Shown here: in pieces, positions 16,916 through 26,400 of the stretch
Numbering within the stretch: the stretch's first letter is position 1
How the letters are laid out: the number at the start of each line of letters is the position of its first letter
Source: Mariprofundus sp. NF
GTDB lineage: Bacteria > Pseudomonadota > Zetaproteobacteria > Mariprofundales > Mariprofundaceae
DNA length: 64,000 nt
NCBI RefSeq assembly: GCF_013387455.1
Contig: NZ_VWNC01000002.1
Coordinates: 1-64,000, forward strand
Direction: 5' to 3'
Translations under genes and position numbers: made by a program
The notes under the pieces: generated by a model
What the model saw: only the letters and a program-made list of their open reading frames with translations
Database searches by the model: none
What the model was told of the DNA's origin: nothing

Positions 16916-17047
16916 ATTCTGATCTTGCTTTACGCGCCCCATTGAACACCCCCTTACTATTAACCATATCTTAGCTTGTTATCGTCGAGTGCTCCCGTAT
17001 GGTTCGCGCCGAAAAAATATCCAGAAAACAGGGATCCGGTGCAGTTG

Positions 17048-18139
17048 ATGAGAGTTAAACAGATATCTTTATGCTTGGCCCTGATTGTGCTCTGCTCATG
17101 CGGCGTGACAAAAAAACCACTGCAGCCGGTTCTGGAAAAAAGAGTCGTAAGTATTGAGATCGCCAAAGTAGAAACTAATAAATCCCTGATGATTCAACAG
17201 GTAAATCCAGTTATTCTTGCCATGGGCTCAACCGGCCTGCTACTTGATACAGGCATGCTTATTTTTCGTGCCAGCAAATACAGAGACTCTGCCGGTCCGG
17301 TAAATCAAATGTGTAATGAAACATTTGAAAAATCACTACTTAAAGCTCTGTCACAAAAAGGCATACAGACTAAGAGCTCAAAAAGAGCTTACTGGGATTA
17401 CTACAGAGGCAAACAGAAACAGCTGACCAAAACTATTGATACTATTCTCAAAGTTGAACTGAGAAATGTGGGCTTCTGGTCCAAGGGGCCTTTAGATCCA
17501 TATAGACCATCTATTTTTGTGTTGGCTGAATTGATCGAGCCATCAACGAGAAAGGTTTTATACAGTGACCGCTTCACCATGGGTATCGACATCACATCAC
17601 TGCAGGTGATGAAATACCTCTTCGGCGACATCAATATCCTGCCTGAGTTTCGCGAAGCTAAATCCTACAAAACCTTTTCAAAGCTGATCAACAGCCCAGA
17701 ACAGAGTCGCGAGGCGCTACTCAAGGTTGTGGAGGCCGCAGCATCTCATCTGGCAAAAGGGCTGAACGGAGAAAAAGAATTCATCACCAACACCTATGCA
17801 AAATCTTCTGCCCAGATACTGATGGCAACAACAGATAACATGGTCATTGATGTAGAGCATGCCGCTATGCGAAAATCCCCCAACAGCAAGAGCAGAATCT
17901 TGCAAAAGCTTAACAAGGGTAACGTTGTGACCAGAATGCAAAAACAGGGCGAATGGGTTTTTGTTCGCCTGCAAGATCGCAGCACAGCTTGGGCACATCA
18001 GTCGATGTTCGTGGATGAGCACGGAATAATCTCAGCTGAAACCAATATCAGCAAAACGACCTCTGAGACTAAAACCTCTCAACCCTCCCCTGCTATGGTA
18101 CAGGCACACTCTGATGTTCAGGTCTTCGAATCACTCTAA
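17048..18139 (+). CDS. Lipoprotein of unknown function with C-terminal SH3b domain (paralog B)
   Basis: This is a 363-residue paralog of the protein at 15250. The signal sequence ends LIVLCSC, and the following GVTKKPLQPVLEKRV is identical in both. NPVILAMGSTG, FEKSLLKAL, AYWDYY and the SH3b region (MRKSPNSKSRILQKLNKG to WAHQSMF) are all shared. Paralog B carries about 30 extra Ser/Thr-rich residues at the C-terminus. DNA identity around the lipobox is also high, so the duplication is either fairly recent or kept similar by conversion. No strong ribosome-binding site precedes the ATG. Confidence 0.72.
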   Translation: MRVKQISLCLALIVLCSCGVTKKPLQPVLEKRVVSIEIAKVETNKSLMIQQVNPVILAMGSTGLLLDTGMLIFRASKYRDSAGPVNQMCNETFEKSLLKALSQKGIQTKSSKRAYWDYYRGKQKQLTKTIDTILKVELRNVGFWSKGPLDPYRPSIFVLAELIEPSTRKVLYSDRFTMGIDITSLQVMKYLFGDINILPEFREAKSYKTFSKLINSPEQSREALLKVVEAAASHLAKGLNGEKEFITNTYAKSSAQILMATTDNMVIDVEHAAMRKSPNSKSRILQKLNKGNVVTRMQKQGEWVFVRLQDRSTAWAHQSMFVDEHGIISAETNISKTTSETKTSQPSPAMVQAHSDVQVFESL

Positions 18140-18618
18140 TAGATAGCAACAACGTCGTAGCTGCGACTGTTGCCTGCGATGGCGACCTCAAATTCATCAC
18201 CCACGCATTTACCTGTTAATCTCTGTCCTAGTGGAGATCTGGGTGTAATCACTGTGATGGTCAAATCATCATAGATAACTTTCAGACCACCCGCCTCCGA
18301 AGCGAGCCACAACAGCTGTCGATTTCCCTGATCATCATCCAGAGTCACCAGTGATGAGAGAGCTACAGTGGATGAAAACTCAACAGGCGTCAGGCGCTTA
18401 AAATATTCGAGCGAACGCTCGATCTCCAGTAGACGGGCCCCTTGCCCCTGCGCTAGGTATGAAGCCTCTAAACCCATTGTCTCATATTTACTTGCCCCCA
18501 AGCAATCAGCATGGGTCGCTGTGTCACGGGCAATGGCTACCGCCTGCTCAAGCGAGGTGAGATCAAGGCGAAGCTGACCGATAATCAGGGCGAGTATTTC
18601 AGATTTGTCTATGTTCAT
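18136..18618 (-). CDS. GreA/GreB-like transcription factor (C-terminal domain protein)
   Basis: This is a 160-residue protein whose second half matches the FKBP-like C-terminal domain of GreA/GreB: STVALSSLVTLDDDQG and ITPRSPLGQRLTGKCVGDEFEV. The N-terminal half is helical but carries KYETMGLEASYLAQGQGARLLE instead of a standard Gre coiled-coil tip, as in the GreA-like proteins of some Gammaproteobacteria. It may bind RNA polymerase in the secondary channel, but transcript-cleavage activity is doubtful. The ATG at 18618 matches the usual N-terminus; an upstream ATG at 18639 is in frame. Its last four bases overlap the convergent lipoprotein gene. Confidence 0.78.
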   Translation of the reverse strand: MNIDKSEILALIIGQLRLDLTSLEQAVAIARDTATHADCLGASKYETMGLEASYLAQGQGARLLEIERSLEYFKRLTPVEFSSTVALSSLVTLDDDQGNRQLLWLASEAGGLKVIYDDLTITVITPRSPLGQRLTGKCVGDEFEVAIAGNSRSYDVVAIY

Positions 18619-18660
18619 CACGGCTAAAGCTGCATGCATTCTGAGCTTAGTCCAGCAAAG

Positions 18661-18963
18661 CTACATACTGATCCCCATCATAAATGCGCCGCTGGACTGA
18701 TCGCCAGCAGCCTCTTCTGAGACAGGAGAGCACCAGACCACGCGACCATAGATTTGAAAGCCGGCCCTGCCAAAATATTTAAAGCCCAACTGAATCTCCT
18801 CACCTTCATCCAGAGGAGAACATACTCGCAAGCCAATACCTGTAAATGAGACATCACGTACACTTTCCACATGCAGGTATTGGCCTGAACCGGGATGGAA
18901 CAGCTCGCCTTTCGACAGCTCAGGGGCAGAGCTGCGCTCTTCTTTACGTTGTTCAACGCCCAT
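18661..18963 (-). CDS. PilZ domain protein, 100 aa (paralog of the one at 21826)
   Basis: A minimal PilZ protein: RKEER (RxxxR) at residues 6-10 and DVSFTGIG (DxSxxG) near residue 38. The order EQRKEERxxAxELSKGELxHPxSGQYL is shared with the PilZ protein at 21826, which lies on the other side of pepN, so the two are paralogs. An AGGGGG ribosome-binding site seven bases before the ATG lies partly in the right arm of a perfect 10-bp inverted repeat (18973-19006), which might control translation. Confidence 0.84.
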   Translation of the reverse strand: MGVEQRKEERSSAPELSKGELFHPGSGQYLHVESVRDVSFTGIGLRVCSPLDEGEEIQLGFKYFGRAGFQIYGRVVWCSPVSEEAAGDQSSGAFMMGISM

Positions 18964-18972
18964 AACTGTCCC

Positions 18973-19006
18973 CCTATAATCAAAGATGCTTCTAATTGAT
19001 TATAGG
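18973..19006 (-). promoter_or_regulatory. Hairpin overlapping the PilZ ribosome-binding site
   Basis: The perfect 10-base arms CCTATAATCA (18973-18982) and TGATTATAGG (18997-19006) enclose a 14-base loop. In the mRNA of the PilZ gene the downstream arm ends in AGG, which is the beginning of the AGGGGG Shine-Dalgarno sequence. The hairpin could therefore hide the ribosome-binding site. TATAAT within the arm could alternatively be a -10 box, so the function is unproven. Confidence 0.45.
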
Positions 19007-19098
19007 AGAAAAAAAACGATCTGGAGGAGATCCCGACCCTTTTTAAACTATGGGATTAGGTTCCTCTTTAAGTGTAACAGGATAATCCATTGAACAGA

Positions 19099-21711
19099 TC
19101 AGCATAGACTTTTACTGACAATCTCATAGACATCCCCGGAGATGCCATCGGCATCAGCAATGCGCTGCAACTGGCTGCGCATCAATTCACTGCGCTTTGG
19201 CTCCAAACGTTTCCAGTTCATCAATGCACGTACCATACGTGAGGCAATCTGCGGATTGAGTCGATCCAGTGCCAAAACCTGATCGGCCACAAAGCTATAA
19301 CCACTGCCATCCAGCGCATGAAAGTTCACAGGATTACGCATGGCAAAACTACCAATCACGGCCCGCACCTTGTTCGGATTGCGCAGATCAAATTTAGGAT
19401 GAGTCATCAGCAATTTTACAGCTGCAAGACTGTCAGGCAACGATGAAGATGCCTGCAGAGCAAACCATTTGTCCATGACATTAGCATCCTCAGACCACTG
19501 TTTCTCAAATGAGGCAAGCGCCTGCAGGCGTTCATCACAATCGCAATGGGCCAGTAGCGCCAGTGCGGCATACTGATCCGTCATATTCTCTGCCTGACAA
19601 AACTGCTCATAGGCCATTGCAATCGAAGGTTTATCCTTAAGTGAAACCAGATAACTCAGACAGACATTTTTTAGCTGTCGCTGCTGCATAGCGTGATCGT
19701 CCAATCCTGAAGCAGGAGACAAGCGGTGGTAATATATTTCAAAATCCTCACGAAGAGATGATGCGATAAAAGAGAGCAACTGCTCACGCACAGCATGAAT
19801 ACGCCCCGGATCTGCCGGAGCACTCGCCTCAGCAATATCGGACTCTGAAGGCAGCATCAGCGCCTCCGCTTTCAGTGCTGCATCAAGCCCTGCATCTCTA
19901 AGCAGATGGCCAAAGGCTGTTGCAACAGACGCCTCTGGTTCGTGACCGGCGAGCATGGCCAACAGTGACTGCATCGCCAGCCTTTGCGCTGCAGCCCAGC
20001 GGTTAAAGGCATCGCTGTCATGGGCCATCAAAAAGGCATCATCCTCAGCCGAATAGGGGTAATCGAGTTCAACCGGTGCTGAAAAACCACGCAACAGTGA
20101 CGGCAGTGGCCTCTTTGCCACATGAATGAAGGTGAAGGATTGGCTTTGTTCAGTTATCAAAAGCGCGCGGCTCTCCCCTTGCGGCTCGCTCTCACCCTCC
20201 AGTTGTAACGGTTGCGGCGATCCATCCGGCAGCAGCAGACCAAGTGTGAGTGGAATAAGCAACGGTTTTTTCTCTATCGCTTCCGGTGTTGCAGGAGAGG
20301 ACTGAGCGCAGTGCATGGTGCAGCACTGCTCCTGTTCATTATATTCCATGCGTACTGAAAGCCGTGGCGTTCCGGCCTGATCATACCAGGTCTGCATTTG
20401 GGAAAGATCTCTGCCGTTGGCATCGCCCATAGCCGCAAGGAAATCCTCGGTGCTGACAGCCTGCCCGTCATGGCGTTTAAAATAGAGATCCATACCACGC
20501 CGGAACCCATCCACACCCAACAGACTCTGGTAGAGGCGCACCACCTCCGCCCCCTTCTCATAGACCGTCACCGTATAGAAATTATTAATTTCCATATAGG
20601 AAGCCGGACGAATCGGATGCGCCATCGGACTGGCATCCTCGGCAAACTGGTGGCTGCGCAGCAGGCGCACATCCTCGATGCGTTTCACCGCATGCGAGTG
20701 GTGATCGGCAGTGAACTCCTGATCACGGAATACCGTCAGCCCCTCTTTCAGACTGAGCTGAAACCAATCACGGCAGGTCACTCTGTTACCTGTCCAGTTA
20801 TGAAAATATTCATGGCCGATCACCGCTTCAATGGCGATATAATCATCATCAGTTGCAGTTTCAGGCGTGGCAAAGACCAGTCGCGAATTGAAGATGTTTA
20901 ACCCCTTGTTCTCCATCGCCCCCATATTGAAATCATCCACGGCAACGATCATGAACAGATCAAGATCGTACTCCAGACCAAAGCGCTGCTCATCCCATGT
21001 CATCGCCCGTTTCAGGGATGCCATAGCGTGGTCACAGTGGTCAACATGGTGAGCCTCTGTATAGATGCGTAAAGCCACATCACGCCCTGAAGCCGTCTGA
21101 TAACAGTCCTGCACACAGGCCAGATCTCCCGCCACCAGAGCAAACAGGTAACAGGGTTTGGCAAATGGATCAGACCATTCAGCCCAGTGCAGACCACCCG
21201 CCAGTTCCCCTGCAGCTGTCGGATTACCATTGGAGAGCAGCACTGGATTTGTCTGCTTATCAGCCACAATGCGAACATCAAAGGGTGCCATTACATCGGG
21301 TCGATCCTGATAGAAGGTGATACGGCGAAAACCCTCTGCCTCACACTGGGTGCAGTAGTTGCCACCGGAGCGGTAGAGCCCTTCAAGAGCGCTGTTGGCC
21401 TCGGGATTTATGCGGGTGGTAATCTCCAGTTCAAAGATGTCGGGAAGATCACTCAACCGCAAACCCTGCTCACTGAGAAGATAAACCTCTGGCTCCAGTA
21501 GCAACCCATCCAGTCGAATCGTGATCAATTGCATGCCAAAACCATCGAGATCCAATGGCAAACAGGTGGCGGCTAAATTATTACGACGATATTTCACCCT
21601 GCTCACCACTTCAGTAGCAGAGGGATGCAGCGTAAAATCGAGCGCCACATGATCAACCAGAAATGGGGGTGCTTGATAATCTTTCAGATATACGGTTTGT
21701 GGCTGAGTCAT
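19099..21711 (-). CDS. pepN: Aminopeptidase N (M1 family zinc metallopeptidase)
   Basis: This cytoplasmic enzyme removes N-terminal residues from peptides. The protein has 870 residues from the second in-frame ATG (21711), which has AGGG nine bases upstream, and this equals the E. coli PepN length. Motifs are GAMENKGLNIFN (substrate binding), the zinc motif HEYFHNWTGN followed by LKEGLTVFRDQEF (HExxH-x18-E), and the catalytic Tyr region NFYTVTVYEKGAEVVRLY. The C-terminal helical domain is complete. It lies between two paralogous PilZ genes on the same strand. Confidence 0.97.
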   Translation of the reverse strand: MTQPQTVYLKDYQAPPFLVDHVALDFTLHPSATEVVSRVKYRRNNLAATCLPLDLDGFGMQLITIRLDGLLLEPEVYLLSEQGLRLSDLPDIFELEITTRINPEANSALEGLYRSGGNYCTQCEAEGFRRITFYQDRPDVMAPFDVRIVADKQTNPVLLSNGNPTAAGELAGGLHWAEWSDPFAKPCYLFALVAGDLACVQDCYQTASGRDVALRIYTEAHHVDHCDHAMASLKRAMTWDEQRFGLEYDLDLFMIVAVDDFNMGAMENKGLNIFNSRLVFATPETATDDDYIAIEAVIGHEYFHNWTGNRVTCRDWFQLSLKEGLTVFRDQEFTADHHSHAVKRIEDVRLLRSHQFAEDASPMAHPIRPASYMEINNFYTVTVYEKGAEVVRLYQSLLGVDGFRRGMDLYFKRHDGQAVSTEDFLAAMGDANGRDLSQMQTWYDQAGTPRLSVRMEYNEQEQCCTMHCAQSSPATPEAIEKKPLLIPLTLGLLLPDGSPQPLQLEGESEPQGESRALLITEQSQSFTFIHVAKRPLPSLLRGFSAPVELDYPYSAEDDAFLMAHDSDAFNRWAAAQRLAMQSLLAMLAGHEPEASVATAFGHLLRDAGLDAALKAEALMLPSESDIAEASAPADPGRIHAVREQLLSFIASSLREDFEIYYHRLSPASGLDDHAMQQRQLKNVCLSYLVSLKDKPSIAMAYEQFCQAENMTDQYAALALLAHCDCDERLQALASFEKQWSEDANVMDKWFALQASSSLPDSLAAVKLLMTHPKFDLRNPNKVRAVIGSFAMRNPVNFHALDGSGYSFVADQVLALDRLNPQIASRMVRALMNWKRLEPKRSELMRSQLQRIADADGISGDVYEIVSKSLC

Positions 21712-21825
21712 GAATACCATCCCTGAATAAGTTCGGGGCAGACTAGAGGCTGTTCAGGCAAAACCCAAACGACATACGCTACTGTTTCAGTGGATTAACA
21801 AAAACGGGTGCCAAGAAGGCTTTAA

Positions 21826-22122
21826 CTACAGTCTGACACCCAACATGAATAAAGATGCCTCGTCTTCAGAGAGTTCACTGGCTGCTGGAGCACACCAGAT
21901 CACCCGGCCATACATCTGAATATGACTTCTACCATATTTAAAACCGAGACGAATTTTTTCGCCCTGCTCCAGAAATGTATCCACCATCAAACCTATACCA
22001 TCGATGGAAACATCACGCACGCTTTTGACTCTCAGGTACTGACCGGAATTGGGATGGTAGAGCTCTCCCTTAGACAGTTCTCTGGCTGCAAAGCGCTCAT
22101 CCTTTCGCTGTTCGGCTGACAC
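21826..22122 (-). CDS. PilZ domain protein, 98 aa (paralog of the one at 18661)
   Basis: RKDER (RxxxR) and DVSIDGIG (DxSxxG) identify a PilZ c-di-GMP-binding domain that fills almost the whole protein. The GTG at 22122 has GGAGG six bases upstream. An ATG at 22128 touches the GGAGG, so it is too close to be the start. With the GTG the N-terminus lines up with the paralog at 18661. It is followed by pepN about 110 bases downstream. Confidence 0.83.
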   Translation of the reverse strand: MSAEQRKDERFAARELSKGELYHPNSGQYLRVKSVRDVSIDGIGLMVDTFLEQGEKIRLGFKYGRSHIQMYGRVIWCAPAASELSEDEASLFMLGVRL

Positions 22123-22224
22123 AATCATCCTCCTGATTCATGAAACGACCTAATGTTGTATCTATTATAGAACAAAAAATGGAAAAATGTGCAAATTCAT
22201 AAATCAGAATATCGAAAAACTTAC

Positions 22225-22572
22225 TTATCCGGCAGTGATGGCATTGAACAGCGTCACATTCAGCGCTGATTGATCTTCCTGAAGATAGATGCCCACCCGA
22301 AAAGCAGCAGACTCATTATCACTCCCGGCTGCCGTGACCGAACTCCAGACCACCGTTCCATGAACCTCAATGGCCGTTGTTCCACGTTGATAACTCAAGC
22401 TAATTCGACAGCCATTATCGAGCCTTCTGTCGAGTTGCAGCCCAATACCAAAGGGCGAGATATCCTGCACCTTTAGAATATTTACGGGATGACCATTGCT
22501 ATAGATGGATAGTTTAGACCCACTCGGAAACTCCAAGGCACGTCTACCATTACTTCGGCGTTCACTGCTCAA
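22225..22572 (-). CDS. PilZ domain protein, 115 aa, TTG start
   Basis: This is a third PilZ gene of this cluster. It has RSNGR (RxxxR) at the N-terminus and DISPFGIGLQL (DxSxxG) near residue 40. The start is TTG at 22572, with GGAGG six bases upstream and no better codon in frame. It resembles the two 98-100-residue PilZ proteins in layout but is more distant in sequence. Its partners are unknown. Confidence 0.8.
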   Translation of the reverse strand: MSSERRSNGRRALEFPSGSKLSIYSNGHPVNILKVQDISPFGIGLQLDRRLDNGCRISLSYQRGTTAIEVHGTVVWSSVTAAGSDNESAAFRVGIYLQEDQSALNVTLFNAITAG

Positions 22573-22684
22573 TTCAAGCCTCCTTCACTTCACCAGCATT
22601 CATGCATGCCTTTGTGGAATAGATTCAATCCTATTTTTTGATTATAACAGATATTCTCAATTCTGCTCGCAATTGCAGTAGTTC

Positions 22685-23248
22685 TTAAGTTAATAGTGAC
22701 AGAATTTCCGGCATAGCGTCCGGCAGATGATCAAAGCGGTGCGAGCCGCCTGCAAAGAGAGATACCCGAGATTCACTGCCGTAACGGGTGATAGCTTTTC
22801 TGTAATCGAGCAGCTCATCACCCTTATCAAGAAGCAGTAGTGATGGCGCCTCGGGTTTACACATCGATTCACTCAAGCCAATGAGTGCTTCGGCATCATC
22901 GCGATCCATAACAAAGCTTTCACCCGTCGCATAATTCACATTCTCACCCATAGCTGAATCGATCAGATCACGCACATCAGCCAGTGGATTAATCAGCACA
23001 GCAGGCCAACAGTGTTTGCCACCATAACAGGCAGCAAAGAATCCACCCAGCGAGGTGCCAATCAGGCAGACCTTTTGATCCGCAAGCTTGCCGAGGTAGT
23101 TATCCAGAAAGGTGATCGCCTGACTTGGATTATTCGGCAGATCGGGAGAGATGAACTCAAACTCACTGCTGGAAAACTGTTCACGCAGCCAGTGGCTTTT
23201 ACTACTGTTTCCTGAACTGGCAAAACCGTGCAGATAGATCACCTTCAT
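22685..23248 (-). CDS. YqiA/YcfP-type esterase (alpha/beta hydrolase)
   Basis: A 187-residue cytoplasmic hydrolase of the YqiA family. It starts MKVIYLHGFASSGNSSKS, with the nucleophile in GTSLGGFFAACYG near residue 68, the acid around LLLDKGDELLDY and a C-terminal histidine in GGSHRFDHL. The GGGGAG five bases before the ATG at 23248 sets the start; the longer open frame to 23293 has no family-like sequence. E. coli YqiA shows carboxylesterase activity on short acyl esters, but the natural substrate is unknown. It is divergent from hrpA. Confidence 0.85.
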   Translation of the reverse strand: MKVIYLHGFASSGNSSKSHWLREQFSSSEFEFISPDLPNNPSQAITFLDNYLGKLADQKVCLIGTSLGGFFAACYGGKHCWPAVLINPLADVRDLIDSAMGENVNYATGESFVMDRDDAEALIGLSESMCKPEAPSLLLLDKGDELLDYRKAITRYGSESRVSLFAGGSHRFDHLPDAMPEILSLLT

Positions 23249-23359
23249 ATCGTCTCCCCCTTCATCTTCTTGGCTGAACACTCTGGTGAGCATATCAAAA
23301 GAGGCAACAGAGATCTCGGAAAGTGACGGATGCAGAAGGTATAAGAAAGATAAAAGGAA

Positions 23360-23397
23360 GCCGCCTGCCTGCCCATTGAACTTTTCAGACAGGCGAC
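23360..23397. other. Hairpin in the yqiA-like/hrpA divergent region
   Basis: GCCGCCTGCCTG (23360-23371) pairs with CAGACAGGCGAC (23386-23397) with two mismatches. On the minus strand it is followed by a T-rich stretch (TTCCTTTTATCTTTC). It lies between divergent genes, so a terminator for an unrecognised minus-strand transcript or a protein-binding site are both possible. Confidence 0.35.
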
Positions 23398-23487
23398 TGA
23401 GATCAGTATAGCAAAGATTCAGCCAAAATGTGAAATTCCAACATCAAGGTGCGCCAAAGCAGCAATCCGATATACTGCCCCGCTCTT

Positions 23488-26400
23488 ATGACTGGTGATT
23501 CTCAAACGATAAATGAGCTGTTCGGCAAGCTTGAGCATTGCATGCTTGTGGATCGTCGCGGCCTCTCAAAAAAACTGCATGGACTCTCTCACCGACTGAA
23601 ACAGAGAAAACCGATTGACCTGTCACTAGCCAAACTAACCAAAGAGATTGAGCGCTCCACGCACTGTTATCAACAACGCCAAAGCAACCAGCCACAACCC
23701 ACTTATCCGGAAGAGCTGCCTGTCTCAGGCAAACGTCATGAGATTGCTGAACTCATCAGGGCGCATCAGGTAGTGATCATCGCCGGTGAAACCGGTTCGG
23801 GAAAAACCACCCAGATCCCGAAAATCTGCCTGGAGTTGGGACGCGGTATCGCAGGCCAGATCGGCCATACCCAGCCACGTCGTATCGCCGCCCGCTCGGT
23901 GGCCACCCGAATTGCCCAGGAGCTAGGTGGCAAGGTCGGTGAATGTGTCGGTTATAAGGTGCGCTTCTCTGATCAAACCAAGAAGAGCAGTTACATTAAA
24001 TTGATGACTGACGGAATCCTGCTGGCCGAGATTCAAGGGGATCCGCTGCTTCTGGCCTATGACACCATCATCATCGATGAGGCGCATGAGCGCAGCCTGA
24101 ATATCGACTTCCTGCTCGGCTTTCTACAGCAACTATTACCCAAACGGCGCGATCTGAAGGTAATCATCACCTCGGCTACGATCAATACAGAACGCTTCTC
24201 CGAATTCTTTCACAAAGCACCGATCATTGAGGTTTCCGGACGCAGTTATCCTGTTGATATTCACTATCGACCCATTGAAGGGGACGAGGATGACCGGGAT
24301 CGTGACCTGCCACAGGCCATTGTTGATGCGGTGGATGAAGCGGCAATAGTAGATCCGCTGGGTGATATCCTCGTCTTTCTGCCGGGTGAGCGAGAGATAC
24401 GTGAGGCCACTGAGGCGCTGCATCAGCACGCCATGACCAACACCGAGGTGATTCCCCTGCTCTCCCGCCTCTCACCTGCCGAACAGGACAAGGTTTTTCA
24501 AAGCCACAGAGGGCGCCGCATCGTGCTGGCAACCAATGTGGCAGAAACCTCACTGACCGTGCCCGGCATCCGCTTTGTGATCGATTCCGGTCTTGCCCGC
24601 ATCAGCCGGTACTCTGCGCGCACCAAGGTGCAGAGACTGCCGATTGAGCCTATTTCACAGGCCTCGGCCAACCAGCGCTCTGGTCGCTGTGGCCGTATTG
24701 CTGCAGGCATCTGCATCCGCCTCTACTCCGAGGAGAGTTTTAACAATCGTCCCGCCCAGACCGACCCGGAGATTCGTCGCACCAATCTGGCCAGTGTGAT
24801 CTTGCAGATGAGCAATCTTAACCTGGGTGAACTGAGCAGTTATCCATTTATGGATGCGCCGGAGAAGAAGGCAATTGCTGATGGATATCTGCTACTGGAG
24901 GAGTTGCAGGCGGTTGATAACCAGAAGAAACTGACCCCGATTGGCAGAAAGCTTGTACGACTACCGGTCGATCCGCGCATTGGCCGCATGCTTCTGCAGG
25001 CTGATAACGAACGCTCACTGCATGAGCTGCTGATTATCGCTTCAGCCCTCTCGGTGCAGGATCCGCGCACCAGACCCATGGACAAACAGCAGCAGGCCGA
25101 TGAGAAGCACAGGCTGTTTGCCGACCCGACATCCGATCTTCTGAGCTGGTTAAAACTGTGGAACTGGTATCATGAGCAGGCGCGTCACCTCTCCCGTTCA
25201 AAACTGCGCAAGCTCTGTCATGATCGTTTTCTCTCATATATCAGACTGCGTGAATGGCACGACCTCCACGGACAGCTGCTGGCCATCGTGCGCGAGATGA
25301 AGATGACGCCAAACCGCGAAGCGGCCAAACCCGATGAGATTCATCGTGCCCTGCTGGCCGGACTGTTAAGTCATGTCGGCCTCTATGATCAGGAGAAGCG
25401 CAACTATATGGGTTCGCGCAATCTCCGTTTCTCTATCTTCCCAGGCTCATCGCTGTTTAAAAAACCACCGAAATGGGTGCTCTGCGGCGAGCTTGTTGAA
25501 ACCACCCGCCTTTATGGTCGCTCAGCTGCAGCCATCAATCCGGCATGGCTGGAGGAGCTTGCCCCCCACCTGATCAAAAAGAGTTACAGCGAACCGCACT
25601 GGTCGAGCAAGCGAGCCCAGGTTGCCGCCTATGAGAAGGTAAGCCTCTATGGCCTACCCATCATCGGCAGGCGCCTTATCCACTATGGGCCAATTGATCC
25701 TGAGATTTCCCGTGAGATGTTTATTCGCCATGCTCTGGTGCAGTTCGAGTATCGCAGCCATGGCAAGTTTTTCAGCCATAATCAGCGTCTTATCAATGAA
25801 CTCGAGAAACTTGAGGCTAAATCACGACGCCGCGATCTGCTGGCCGAGGAGCAGGTAGCATTCGACTTCTTCGATGCCATCATTCCCGAGAGCGTTTATA
25901 GCGGCAAACTGTTCGAGCAGTGGCGTAAACAGGTAGAGCAGAAGAACCCGAAGATTCTCTACCTTGATAAAAAGGATCTACTGCACAGTGATGCCAAAGC
26001 CATCAACAGCAATCTTTTCCCCGATTTTTACCGGGATGGGAAACTGAAACTCAAGTATAGCTATCACTTTGATCCGACTCACAAAGCCGATGGTGTGACA
26101 CTGGTCGTGCCGTTGCCGGTGCTCGGCCAGCTTGATGCTACCCGATTCGAGTGGCTGGTACCGGGTATGCTGGAAGAGAAGCTGACCTTGCTGATCAAAA
26201 GCCTGCCCAAAGCAACACGGCGCAACTTCGTACCTGCGCCGCAGTTTGCTCAAGCCGCGATGGAGAGCATGGCCTTCGCTAAGGAAGAGCTTCTGGAATC
26301 ATTTTCGCAACAGCTTGAACGCATGACCGGCATTAAACCGCATCGGGGTGAGTGGAATATCGAAGCCATGCCATCGCACCTGCGTATGAAATTCAAAGTC

